NCBI RefSeq assembly: GCF_005893125.1
Contig: NZ_VCJS01000051.1
Location: 1 to 64,000 of the forward strand
Reading direction: 5' to 3'
DNA from: Nonomuraea basaltis
GTDB lineage: Bacteria > Actinomycetota > Actinomycetes > Streptosporangiales > Streptosporangiaceae
DNA: 64,000 bases
In this document: piece by piece, positions 42,055-50,346 of the stretch
Position numbering within the stretch: position 1 is the first letter of the stretch
How the letters are laid out: every line of letters starts with the position of its first letter
The notes under the pieces: generated by a model
What the model was told of the DNA's origin: nothing
What the model saw: the letters and a program-made list of their open reading frames with translations, nothing else
Databases searched by the model: none
Translations under genes and position numbers: made by a program

Positions 42055-42546
42055 TCACCCCGGGCAGCTTCGGGGGCCGACGCTCTGCCCAGCACCGATG
42101 ACGGTGACCTGGGCAGTGCTTTCCGGCACCGTGGCGGCGGCCGTGCACACGATCTGCTCGACGGCCAGTGTGGACAGTTTGCCGGCCGGAGTGGACAGGG
42201 TCACCAACAAGTGGCCGGCCGGATTGACGGTCACCGAGAACGGGCCGGCTTCGGGCGGGACGTCGGTGGTGAGCCCGCGCGCCTGTTCCCTCGCGGTGGG
42301 TCCGGCTGCCAGCAGCGCGAGCGTGTCCGCATTGAACAGTGGACGACCACCGGGCCCGGGCCGCGTTACCGCGTTGAGCCGGCCGTTCTTCACCAGGTAG
42401 AGGGTGATCGTCGTGGTTGGTGCGACGGCTCCGCTCGGCGGGTCGCCGGCGGGGATGACGTCGCTGGGTTGCACGCCGCAGGCGGCCACGGCGACGAGCG
42501 ATACGAGGCCCGCGGCGAGCACGCGGCGGGGCGGCCCGGTTCTCAC
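42055..42546 (-). CDS. GerMN-domain lipoprotein
   Basis: 163 residues. Signal peptide with lipobox LVAVAACG, so it is anchored by the Cys near residue 23. The remainder is one GerMN domain (TITLYLVKNGRLNAVTRPG, LALLAAGPTAREQARGL, VTLSTPAGKLSTLAVEQIVC). It overlaps the end of the sensor kinase gene by 4 bp. Lipoproteins in this position next to AfsQ/Cse-type two-component systems act as extracytoplasmic modulators of the kinase in Streptomyces; the same role is inferred here. Confidence 0.86.
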   Translation of the reverse strand: MRTGPPRRVLAAGLVSLVAVAACGVQPSDVIPAGDPPSGAVAPTTTITLYLVKNGRLNAVTRPGPGGRPLFNADTLALLAAGPTAREQARGLTTDVPPEAGPFSVTVNPAGHLLVTLSTPAGKLSTLAVEQIVCTAAATVPESTAQVTVIGAGQSVGPRSCPG

Positions 42547-44018
42547 TCGGGGCCTTCTTCCGGATCGTGTGCCCGGCGTGGCAGGCGCAGCGTGAAGATG
42601 GCGCCGCCGTCCGGGGCGTTGGTGACGGTGAGGTCGCCTCGGTGCAGGCGCGCGTTCTCCCGCGCGATGGCGAGGCCGAGGCCGCTGCCCTCGGACCTGG
42701 CCCTGGCCGCGTTGGCCTTGTAGAACCGGTCGAACACGTGCGGCAGCACCGCTTCGTTCAGCCCCGGTCCGTGGTCGCGGACCTCGAGAGCGATCCAGTG
42801 CGGGTCGGCGGACAGCCGTACCGACACCGGTGGCTCGCCGTGCCGCAGGGCGTTGCCGACCAGGTTCGCGAGGATGACGTCCACTCGGCGCGGGTCCAGC
42901 CGTGCCGTCACCGCGGGTAGAAGCTCGGTGTGCACCGGCTCCGACCAGCCCCGGGTACGCAGGGTCGCGCGCACCAGCTCGGCCACGTCGACCTCGTTCA
43001 GCGCGAGGGCCGCGACGCCGGAGTCGAACCTGCTGATCTCGATGAGGTCGTTCACCAGCCCGGTGAGGTTGAGCGTCTCCTGGCTGACCATCCTGGCGGC
43101 CCTGCCGGCGGGCTCGGGCAGCCGGGCCGCCTCCTCGTCGAGGACGTCGGCGACCGCGGCGAGCGCGGCCAGCGGGGTGCGCAGCTCGTGGGACACGTCG
43201 GCCACGAACCGGCGGGCGTCGGCCTCCATCTCGCGCAGCTGCTTGACGTGCCGTTCCAGCTCCGCGGCGGTGTTGTTGAACGTGCGTGCCACGTCGGCCA
43301 GCTCATCGGAGCCGCGCACCGCGATCCTGGTCCGCATTTCGCCCTCGCCCAGCAGGCGTGCCGCCCGACCGAGCTCGCGCACCGGGCGCAGCACGCCACG
43401 GGTGGCCAGCAACGCCAGGACGACCGCGAACGCCAGGGCCGCCCCGCCGGTGAGCCAGGCGGATGCGGCGAGCTCGTCGATGCTGCGCTGTTCGGCGAGC
43501 AGGCTGCGCGCGGCGTAGACCTCGATACCCGACACCCGCGCCGTCCGATCCGCCTCGACGATCAGCAACGGCGCGCCGATGATCAGCCAGGGCGTGCCCT
43601 GCCGCACCACACGTTGCCACGCGATCTCGCCGCCGGCCACCACCCGCCGCAACTGTGGTGAAATCACCCCGAGATCCAAGGCCAGCACCCTCCCGCCCGG
43701 CCTCCAGCGCCCCGGCGGGGCGACCGGCGAGTGCATCTCGCGGTAGACGGCGACCGCAAACTCCACACTGTTTTGGTCGGGCACGGCGGCGGCGATGTCG
43801 TCGAGCTCGGTCGGGCCCGGCGTCGCACTCCGCAACGGGAAGAGCGTCTCCAGGCGGCTTCTCATCGCCTGCACCGAGGCATCCTGGGTCCGCTGCAGAA
43901 TGTCGTTGCGGGCCTGGACGTAGATCGCGCCGGCCACCGCCGCCGCGGTGACCACACACAGCAGTGCGAACGCGAGCAACAGCCGGGCACGCAGCCCCAG
44001 GCTCGGCCGAGGTGTCAC
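42543..44018 (-). CDS. Membrane sensor histidine kinase (AfsQ2/CseC type)
   Basis: 491 residues. A first membrane helix at about 12-34, an extracytoplasmic region to about 185, a second helix (AWLTGGAALAFAVVLALLAT), a HAMP linker (RLLGEGEMRTRIAVRGSDEL), the His-kinase helix FVADVSHELRTPLAAL and a HATPase domain (NLVGNALRHGEPPV; SEGSGLGLAIARENARLH). It is 7 bp after the response regulator and overlaps the GerMN lipoprotein gene. The group senses cell-envelope or nutrient stress; the signal here is unknown. Confidence 0.92.
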   Translation of the reverse strand: MTPRPSLGLRARLLLAFALLCVVTAAAVAGAIYVQARNDILQRTQDASVQAMRSRLETLFPLRSATPGPTELDDIAAAVPDQNSVEFAVAVYREMHSPVAPPGRWRPGGRVLALDLGVISPQLRRVVAGGEIAWQRVVRQGTPWLIIGAPLLIVEADRTARVSGIEVYAARSLLAEQRSIDELAASAWLTGGAALAFAVVLALLATRGVLRPVRELGRAARLLGEGEMRTRIAVRGSDELADVARTFNNTAAELERHVKQLREMEADARRFVADVSHELRTPLAALAAVADVLDEEAARLPEPAGRAARMVSQETLNLTGLVNDLIEISRFDSGVAALALNEVDVAELVRATLRTRGWSEPVHTELLPAVTARLDPRRVDVILANLVGNALRHGEPPVSVRLSADPHWIALEVRDHGPGLNEAVLPHVFDRFYKANAARARSEGSGLGLAIARENARLHRGDLTVTNAPDGGAIFTLRLPRRAHDPEEGPE

Positions 44019-44025
44019 CGGCGGC

Positions 44026-44700
44026 TCACACCGGCCCGAACCGGTACCCGAACCCCCGCACCGTCTGCACGTAGACGGGCGCCGCCGAGTCGTCCTCGAT
44101 CTTCGCGCGCAACCGCTGCACGCACGCGTCCACGAGACGCGAGTCGCCGAAATACCCGTGCTCCCACACCGACTCCAGCAGCTGCTGGCGGCTGTGCACC
44201 CGGCCAGGCGTGCCGGAGAGCTCGAGCAGCAGACGCAGCTCGGTCGGGGCGAGGCTGACCGGCACGCCGCGGTTGGCGACCACCAGCCCGGCCCGATCGA
44301 TGGTCAGGTCCCCGTGCCGCTCCAGCTCCGCCTGGTCCCGGCCGATTCGCCGGAGCACCGCGCGAATGCGTGCCTCGAGCACCCTGGGCTGCACCGGCTT
44401 GACCACGTAGTCGTCGGCGCCCGCCTCCAACCCGGCCACCACGTCCATGTCGTCGCCGCGCGCGGTCACCATGATGATCGGTACCTCTCCGGCGGCCCGG
44501 ATGCGGCGGCAGACCTCGAACCCGTCGATGCCAGGCAACATCAGATCGAGCACGACGACGTCGGGAAGGTCCGTACGCAGCCGGTCCAGCCCCTGCTCGC
44601 CGGACTCCACGGCGCGCACCCGGTGCCCATGCCGGCTCAGGGCCAGCTCAAGGCCCTCCCGCACGGCCGGGTCATCCTCGATCAACAACACTCGCGACAC
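44026..44700 (-). CDS. OmpR/PhoB-type response regulator (AfsQ1/CseB type)
   Basis: 224 residues from the GTG at 44700 (VSRVLLIEDDPAVREGLELA). Receiver phospho-Asp in VVVLDLMLPGIDGFEV, GADDYVVKPVQPRVLEAR, then a winged-helix domain (LLLELSGTPGRVHSRQQLLE; VQTVRGFGYRFGPV). The frame extends seven codons upstream and the start is not certain. First gene of the regulator-kinase-lipoprotein operon and divergent from the VanY-like gene, which could be its target. A GTnAC-type direct repeat lies in between. Confidence 0.92.
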   Translation of the reverse strand: MSRVLLIEDDPAVREGLELALSRHGHRVRAVESGEQGLDRLRTDLPDVVVLDLMLPGIDGFEVCRRIRAAGEVPIIMVTARGDDMDVVAGLEAGADDYVVKPVQPRVLEARIRAVLRRIGRDQAELERHGDLTIDRAGLVVANRGVPVSLAPTELRLLLELSGTPGRVHSRQQLLESVWEHGYFGDSRLVDACVQRLRAKIEDDSAAPVYVQTVRGFGYRFGPV

Positions 44701-44797
44701 GCCGCCGAGTATCAACAGCACGCTCCGTAACTCGCCCGCCGGTCAACCCCATCCACTCCACTGTCGGCCGACCGTGTCCCCGCCTCGTCCGCGCCGT

Positions 44798-44813
44798 GTC
44801 ATGGTTGTGTCAC
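44798..44813. promoter_or_regulatory. AfsQ1-like direct repeat between the regulator and VanY
   Basis: GTCAT (44798-44802), 6 nt, GTCAC (44809-44813) matches the AfsQ1 recognition pattern known from Streptomyces (GTnAC-N6-GTnAC) with one mismatch. Its place in the 196-bp divergent region before both the response regulator and the VanY-like gene fits an autoregulated stress response. Short motif, so chance is possible. Confidence 0.4.
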
Positions 44814-44896
44814 GGTCGCGCCGACGGTGGCCGCCGTCGAGAAACGGTGACATGCGGCGGACAACGCACGCATATTCGGTGCCAATCGTAATCGTC

Positions 44897-45469
44897 ATGG
44901 ACGAACCACGCACCCTCCCACCTCGGCCCCGTGACCGGCTGTTCGCCGTGGTCACGCTGGTGCTCGCCGTTCTTCTGCTGCCCGGGGCGTTCGCCCGCCA
45001 TCCCGGCCGCGCCCGCGAACTGGCCTGCCGCTGGGCGTTGCGGATGCGATTCCCCGCCGAGGACCTCACCGGGCTCACCGACGGCGCCATGGCGGCGTTC
45101 ACCGCGGCGCGCACCGAGGCGCTCTGGCGTCACGGCCAGCTCATCGGCCTCACCTCGGGATACCGCGATCCCCTTGTCCAGCAACGGATGTTCGACGAGG
45201 AGGTGCGCCGCTCCGGCTCCCCGGCCTCGGCACGCATGCTCGTGTTACCACCGGCGGAATCCCCGCACGTCAAGGGCATCGCGCTGGACGTGCGCCCCCA
45301 CGAAGGCGCGCGCTGGCTCGAGGAACACGGCGCCCGCTACGACCTCTACCGCATCTACGACAACGAGTGGTGGCACTTCGAGTACCGCCCAGACAGCGGC
45401 GGCACGCCACCACGACGACGACCCCACCCCGGCGTGGGCTACGTAAGCGAGAACGGGGACCAGATGTAG
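44897..45469 (+). CDS. VanY-type D-alanyl-D-alanine carboxypeptidase (M15)
   Basis: 190 residues. One N-terminal membrane anchor (RLFAVVTLVLAVLLLPGAFA), then the M15B domain: LTSGYRDPLVQQRMFDEEV, the zinc motif SPHVKGIALDVRP (His/Asp) and NEWWHFEYRP (catalytic Glu and last His). All catalytic residues are present. It trims the last D-Ala from peptidoglycan stems. I start at the ATG at 44897 because the anchor follows at once. Divergent from a two-component operon, suggesting control by it. Its 3' end abuts an integrase fragment. Confidence 0.88.
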   Translation: MDEPRTLPPRPRDRLFAVVTLVLAVLLLPGAFARHPGRARELACRWALRMRFPAEDLTGLTDGAMAAFTAARTEALWRHGQLIGLTSGYRDPLVQQRMFDEEVRRSGSPASARMLVLPPAESPHVKGIALDVRPHEGARWLEEHGARYDLYRIYDNEWWHFEYRPDSGGTPPRRRPHPGVGYVSENGDQM

Positions 45470-45644
45470 CCCAGGCCGGCGGCGGCGGGTCGGTGAGCGG
45501 GTCACCGTCCAGAGCGCCGTCGGCGCTGGCCTGGACGATGAAGGCGAGGAAGTCGCGCACCCGTGAGCGGTACTTGGCCTTGCTGGGATCGGCCAGCGGC
45601 GGGCCCTCCAGCGCGGCCGCGTAGGAGGCGAGCACCTCTTCGTT
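45468..45644 (-). pseudogene. Tyrosine recombinase (integrase) N-terminal fragment
   Basis: The minus strand reads NEEVLASYAAALEGPPLADP, then KAKYRSRVRDFLAFIVQA and GALDGDPLTDPPPPAW. This is the SAM-like core-binding start of actinomycete phage-type recombinases ('LAAYRAAL...LA..T...Y.SRVR.FL.WL...L.GDPL'). The catalytic domain is missing; the frame then runs antisense into the VanY gene. A scar of a lost mobile element. Confidence 0.65.
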
Positions 45645-45737
45645 CGGGGCCCGGCAGCGGGACCGGTTGGCGACCGCGCGGAACCAGCTGCGTCTTGCCG
45701 GAAGCTGTTCGTCGTCTGCACCGCTCGCTTTGCGCGT

Positions 45738-45787
45738 TTCCGGAAGTCGTTGCCGCATTCTATTTCCGGAATTGAGTAATTCCGGAA
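45738..45787. promoter_or_regulatory. Cluster of TTCCGGAA palindromes
   Basis: The 8-bp palindrome TTCCGGAA occurs at 45738-45745, 45764-45771 and 45780-45787. The last two are arms of a perfect 10-bp inverted repeat, TTCCGGAATT and AATTCCGGAA, with a 4-nt spacer. The patch is AT-richer than its surroundings, in a 435-bp stretch (45655-46088) without a supported gene, about 300 bp before the DsbA-like gene. It could be an operator or an end of a mobile element. Confidence 0.55.
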
Positions 45788-46088
45788 GCTATGCAGGCAT
45801 CGGTAATGCCCCGCCTGCCCGGTGTTTGACCTCAACCGCAGTTGAGATTGCAGGATGGGCGATCGGGACCTGCCCTGCATCCGACCTTGAGGAGCATGTG
45901 CGTGAGCACGGATACCGGTTTCTCTTCGATCATTGACTACGCGAGGTCGGTCCCGGGCCACAGCGCCTCGACTCCTGATCGCCGAAACCCCGTTCCGTGG
46001 GCGCCTTCGCCCAGCCCTTGCACGGCGCGATGCAGCGTGAGGCGAACACCTGTGGCCCAACAGCGACGATCAATTTCGAAGGACGTAC

Positions 46089-46748
46089 ATGAAGCTGGAG
46101 ATATACGCCGATGTGCTGTGCCCGTGGTGCTACATCGGTAAAAGACGCCTGACGGCAGCGTTGGCGAACCTCGCCGACCACGACAGCGTGGAGATCGCCT
46201 GGCGCAGTTACGAGCTCGCCCCGGAGGAAGGCCGGATCCCCGGCCCGACCGCCGCCGAGGCCATGGCCGGATGGTGGGGCGAGCAGGCGCCTGCCCGGAT
46301 CGCCCGGATCCGATCGCTGGGCGCTGCGGAAGGCTTGGAGCTGAACCTGCATCTGACCCGGCCGGTGAACACCTTCGACGCGCACCGGCTGTGCAAACTG
46401 GCCGCCGACCACGGCCGGGCCGACCAGATGATGGAACTGCTGCTGCACGCCTACCACACGGAAGGGATCAACGTGGCCGACCCGCAGCTCCTGCAGCGCC
46501 TGGGCGGCGAGGCCGGCCTGAACACCGATGAGGTACGCGCCGTCCTGGCCGGTGACGACTACGCCGACCAGGTGCGGGCGGACCGGCGTCGCGCGGCCGA
46601 GCTCGGCGTCACCGGCGTCCCCAGCCTGGTGATCGACGGCCGGCCGCCGGTCTCCGGGGTCCAGCCCGTCGCCGATCTGCACCGGCTGCTGGAGCGCGGC
46701 CCGACCGGCTCGCGGGACGTCCCGGCCACGCCTGACCGGGTCGGCTGA
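46089..46748 (+). CDS. DsbA-family thioredoxin-fold oxidoreductase (FrnE type)
   Basis: 219 residues. CPWC at positions 11-14 (YADVLCPWCYIGKRRL) is the redox site, the helical insert covers about 50-160, and GVTGVPSLVIDGRPPVSGVQ supplies the cis-Pro loop. FrnE-like proteins are cytoplasmic disulfide isomerases/oxidases linked to oxidative stress and to polyketide modification; this one has no signal peptide. The start is the ATG at 46089; a GAAGGACG site precedes it. Alone in its operon. Confidence 0.9.
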   Translation: MKLEIYADVLCPWCYIGKRRLTAALANLADHDSVEIAWRSYELAPEEGRIPGPTAAEAMAGWWGEQAPARIARIRSLGAAEGLELNLHLTRPVNTFDAHRLCKLAADHGRADQMMELLLHAYHTEGINVADPQLLQRLGGEAGLNTDEVRAVLAGDDYADQVRADRRRAAELGVTGVPSLVIDGRPPVSGVQPVADLHRLLERGPTGSRDVPATPDRVG

Positions 46749-46869
46749 CGCCAATCCGGTCCTCAGCGAGGTCGACTACAGCACCAGAGGAAAAGCGCTT
46801 CGACCAACTCCTGGATCGGCTCGCGCCGGCCTCGGCATCCGGCGACCCGGCGACCTCGTCGGCCCGCGG

Positions 46870-47097
46870 CCGGCCACACCCGGCGGCCCACCTCTGTTGT
46901 TCGGCGGCAACTCCAAGGCGACCCTGCGCCGCATCGCCTCCCACGGGACGGGATGGATCGCCGGAGACGCGACCGTCCAGGACGTGCAGGACTTCGCTCC
47001 CCGCATCCGGCAGGCGTGGGCCCACCTCGGCGCCGACGACATCCAGGCGCTCACCCGCGAGGGACCCCAGGCGCGCATCCATGGATGGCGTGATTGA
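46870..47097 (+). pseudogene. Fragment of a luciferase-like flavin monooxygenase
   Basis: Reads GGPPLLFGGNSKATLRRIAS, then HGTGWIAGDATVQDVQDFAP and RIRQAW. This is the late segment of LLM-class F420/FMN-dependent oxidoreductases. The N-terminal two thirds and the last strand are missing, and no start fits. A perfect hairpin follows at once. Confidence 0.72.
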
Positions 47098-47098
47098 T

Positions 47099-47134
47099 GC
47101 GCGTGCGTGTCAGCACAGCCTGACACGCACGCGC
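47099..47134. terminator. 15-bp perfect hairpin between convergent sequences
   Basis: GCGCGTGCGTGTCAG (47099-47113), loop CACAGC, CTGACACGCACGCGC (47120-47134). The stem is perfect and lies four bases before the end of the convergent erythromycin-esterase-like gene, so it can serve as a terminator in both directions. Confidence 0.75.
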
Positions 47135-47137
47135 CTG

Positions 47138-48304
47138 TCAACCCAGCTTCTTCAGCCTGACAGCCTGTTTGAGGAAGACGATGCCGTCGATCATGTCGAG
47201 CTGGGCCGGGTCCAGCGGGAAATAGGCGAAATCGTGGGAGATGCGCGGGGCGGGCTTCGTGACGGCCTCGGCCAGGCGGCGGGCGGCGATGAGAGAGTGG
47301 TCCCACGGGAGCGTGGACAGGATGCCCTCGACGGTGTCCGGGGACGGTGTGTCGTCGCCGACCGTGCCGAGGGCTGAGGCCAGGAAGGCGTACCGGTCGC
47401 CCAGGTGCGTTTCGGCGATCGCCCCCGCGCTCCACCACTCCAGCGTCTGGTCGCCGAACGGCATGAGGCTCTTGTTCCGCTGCAGGTGAAGGTTGCTGGC
47501 GAAAACCAGGGCCGGGCCTTGCTCGGCGACGGCACGCAGGTTGGCGGCCATCATCGCGTCCCGCAGGGCCGACAGCCGTGTCCACCGCGCCGGGGAGTCG
47601 TCGGCCATCCAGTAGTGGTAGCGGAGCAGGCCGGTGGCGGTGCGCCCGTACAGTGCCGCCCGCTCCCTGTCCTCCGCGCTCAGCCGCGGCGCCTGCGTGT
47701 CGAGCAGCGCCACCAGGTCGTCGGCGATCAGTCGCAGCCGCTGGGCGTCGGCGGACTGGCCGATCGACTGGGACGGATCCATGGCCGCGGCCTCGTTCGC
47801 CCACCGCTCGTCCGGACCCAGCAGCGTGTCGAGGGTTTCCTTGGTACAGGGCAGCGGGCCGTCGAGGAGGGCGTAGAGGGCGGTGAGCGCCTGGCGCGGG
47901 CTCGCCGCCCAATACTCCAGGGGGCCGTCGAACCCGAAGAACCGGAGCTTTTCATCATGCTCCTCGTTGTACGCCCGCATCCAGCGCACGAGCTCGCGGT
48001 TGCCCGGGGAGGCGCCGAAGCCGTGGCTGAAGCCGCGTTCCATGACGTCATCGAGCGTGTGCGCGCCCGTCGTGATGTAGTCGTCGACCACGAGACCCAT
48101 GAGACAGTCGCTCTCGATGGCGAACGACCGGTAGCCCTCGTGCTCGACCAGATGCCGGAAGATCTCGTTGCGCAACTCGCCCAGCTCCCCCACGAAGTGC
48201 CTGGCCTCGCCCAGGCCGAGCAGCAGGGGCTTGGCGGGCAGCGACCGGAGGAACGCCGAGACGCCCGCGCCGTTGAGTGGACGGGCTGTGTCCTTGATAT
48301 CCAT
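47138..48304 (-). CDS. Erythromycin esterase-like hydrolase
   Basis: 388 residues from the ATG at 48304 (MDIKDTARPLNGAGVSAF). The family core is clear: LLGLGEARHFVGELGELRN, the position of the catalytic His; YRSFAIESDCLMGLVVDDY with the Glu; GFDGPLEYWAASPRQAL; and FASNLHLQRNKSLMPFGDQ. EreA/B-type enzymes open the macrolide lactone ring, but many actinomycete relatives hydrolyse other esters (succinoglycan-biosynthesis-like proteins). An operator-like repeat overlaps its promoter, and a broken MerR gene is divergent, so it was probably regulated by that. Confidence 0.85.
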   Translation of the reverse strand: MDIKDTARPLNGAGVSAFLRSLPAKPLLLGLGEARHFVGELGELRNEIFRHLVEHEGYRSFAIESDCLMGLVVDDYITTGAHTLDDVMERGFSHGFGASPGNRELVRWMRAYNEEHDEKLRFFGFDGPLEYWAASPRQALTALYALLDGPLPCTKETLDTLLGPDERWANEAAAMDPSQSIGQSADAQRLRLIADDLVALLDTQAPRLSAEDRERAALYGRTATGLLRYHYWMADDSPARWTRLSALRDAMMAANLRAVAEQGPALVFASNLHLQRNKSLMPFGDQTLEWWSAGAIAETHLGDRYAFLASALGTVGDDTPSPDTVEGILSTLPWDHSLIAARRLAEAVTKPAPRISHDFAYFPLDPAQLDMIDGIVFLKQAVRLKKLG

Positions 48305-48307
48305 ACA

Positions 48308-48325
48308 TTCAACGGTATCGTTGAA
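48308..48325. promoter_or_regulatory. Inverted repeat at the erythromycin-esterase-like promoter
   Basis: TTCAACG (48308-48314), 4-nt spacer, CGTTGAA (48319-48325): perfect 7-bp arms, four bases upstream of the ATG at 48304. A repressor bound here would block the start of the gene. Confidence 0.55.
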
Positions 48326-48394
48326 CTTTCGGTGTAAACTTTTCCTGGAAATTCCCGCTCTCATCGCGATGGACCCTCAATCGGTGATGCATCC

Positions 48395-48631
48395 ATGAGG
48401 CCAGTGGACCTGGCGCGCGAGCACGGCCTGTCCACTCAATTGATCAGGAACTACGAGGACGCCGGGATCCTGCCCGCCGCCGAACGCACCGTCCACGGCT
48501 ATCGCACCTATACGCCGCTGCCCCGCGCAAGCCCGCAGCCGCGGACGCTGAGATCCGCTTGGCCAGGCCATCGAGGTTCGGCAGGCCCTCCGCCCATCCA
48601 CTCCAAGCAGTCACGCGTCAACTCAGCGTGA
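48395..48631 (+). pseudogene. Truncated MerR-family regulator
   Basis: Begins MRPVDLAREHGLSTQLIRNY, then EDAGILPAAERTVHGYRTYT, a clear MerR DNA-binding start of the TioE/SkgA kind. After YTPL the normal wing and dimer helix are replaced by a Pro/Arg-rich frame, indicating a frameshift or deletion near 48520. Only about 45 residues are meaningful. The following 277 bp (48632-48908) show no gene. Confidence 0.7.
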
Positions 48632-48908
48632 CGTTGTCTTCACGGATGACTGCGCAGGACCTTAAAGTGTCAGGATGACGGTCGAGATCACGTGGCCAGC
48701 CTGGCGCCCAGGGATCGGTCGGCTGAGGATGGCGCAGCGAAACAAGCCCGATCCGCGCCGACGGGGGCCTCCGTTGAGCGGCACTCCTAGACCGGCCCGC
48801 AATGCCATGCGTCTGCGCCGCGATTGATCGGCACCCCCCCGGTTCCCGAACGTGGGACGTAACCCCATCCCCTCCAGCCCCACGGCTGGTGCATGACAAG
48901 GACCCTCC

Positions 48909-50300
48909 ATGCCTCAGATCAGTCCCCCCAGTCCTGCCGAGGCCGAAAGCGGCGGCCAGCCCAGTCTGAAGCGTGTGATGGGCCCGGGTCTGTTGCTGCT
49001 GTTCATCGTCGGCGACATTCTCGGAACCGGTATCTACGCGCTGACAGGCGAGGTCGCCGGCGAGGTGGGCGGCGCCGCCTGGCTCCCCTTCGCCATCGCC
49101 TTCATAGTCGCGCTGATCACGGCGTGCTCGTACCTGGAACTGGTCACGAAATATCCGGAGGCCGCAGGAGCCGCCCTCTACGTGCATAAGGCCTTCGGCA
49201 AGCAGGCCCTGACCTTCCTGGTGTGCTTCGCCGTGATGTGCTCCGGCATCACGTCGGCTTCGGCGGCGTCGCGGGCCTTCGCCGCGAACCTGACCACCGG
49301 ATTCGGCCTGGACGTCGGAAACAGCGTCATCCTCATGATCGCTGTGGGCTTCATGCTCCTGGTCCTGGCCGTCAACCTCCGAGGCGTCGGCGAGAGTGTC
49401 AAGGTCAACGTCGTGCTCACTGTGGTCGAGCTGTCGGGGCTGCTCCTTGTCATCGTGCTCAGCCTGTACTTCATCCTCGGCGGACAGGCGGACTTCTCCC
49501 GCGTCGTCGCCTTCGAGACCCCCGCTGACAAGAGCGTGTTCCTGGCGATCAGCGCTGCGACGTCGCTGGCCTTCTTCGCCATGGTCGGGTTCGAGGATTC
49601 GGTCAACATGGCAGAAGAGACCAAGAATCCGGCACGAATCTTCCCTCGCATGATGTTCACCGGCCTCGGGATCACAGGGCTGATCTACGTGCTCGTGTCC
49701 ATCTGCGCCGTTGCCGTGGTACCCGTCGGCCGACTCGCCGACAGCGAGACGCCCCTCGTGACGGTGGTGCAGACCGCGGCCCCCGGCGTTCCGATCGCCG
49801 ACCTGTTGCCGTTCATCTCGATGTTCGCCGTCGCGAACTCCGCGCTGATCAACATGCTGATGGCCAGCCGGCTCCTCTATGGGATGAGCAAGCAGGGCGT
49901 GCTGCCGCCCTTCCTGTCGAAGGTGCACCCCTCTCGACGCACGCCACAGGCGGCGATCCTGTTCACCACCGCCCTCGCTGTCGGCCTCATCACGTTCGTC
50001 TCGCTGGTTCCCGACAGCCCGGTCGTGGCGTTGCTGGGCGGAACGACGTCGCTGCTCCTGCTCGCGGTTTTCGCGGCCGTCAATGTATCCGTTCTCGTCC
50101 TGCGCAGGGACGAGACGACGGTGGAACACTTCAACGCGGGCCGCGTCCTCCCGGTGGTGGGGACGATCACGTGCCTCTACCTTGTTCTGCCGTGGTCCTC
50201 CGGGCGTCCAGCCGGCCAATACCAAATCGCGGGGGTTCTGCTGGCGATCGGCATGATCCTCTGGGTGATGTCCTGGTTGTCCGGCAAGAGGAAAGCGTGA
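48909..50300 (+). CDS. APC-superfamily amino acid permease
   Basis: 463-residue membrane protein with about 12 helices. Helix 1 has the substrate-binding break GDILGTGIYALTGEVAGEVG; others include ELVTKYPEAAGAALYVHKAF and VGFEDSVNMAEETKNPARIF, a family landmark. ATG at 48909. The substrate is probably an amino acid or polyamine; no catabolic partner is adjacent. Confidence 0.9.
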   Translation: MPQISPPSPAEAESGGQPSLKRVMGPGLLLLFIVGDILGTGIYALTGEVAGEVGGAAWLPFAIAFIVALITACSYLELVTKYPEAAGAALYVHKAFGKQALTFLVCFAVMCSGITSASAASRAFAANLTTGFGLDVGNSVILMIAVGFMLLVLAVNLRGVGESVKVNVVLTVVELSGLLLVIVLSLYFILGGQADFSRVVAFETPADKSVFLAISAATSLAFFAMVGFEDSVNMAEETKNPARIFPRMMFTGLGITGLIYVLVSICAVAVVPVGRLADSETPLVTVVQTAAPGVPIADLLPFISMFAVANSALINMLMASRLLYGMSKQGVLPPFLSKVHPSRRTPQAAILFTTALAVGLITFVSLVPDSPVVALLGGTTSLLLLAVFAAVNVSVLVLRRDETTVEHFNAGRVLPVVGTITCLYLVLPWSSGRPAGQYQIAGVLLAIGMILWVMSWLSGKRKA

Positions 50301-50346
50301 CCGGGCAAGGAACTGCCCCGCAGCGTGGTCCCGTTCGACCAGACGA

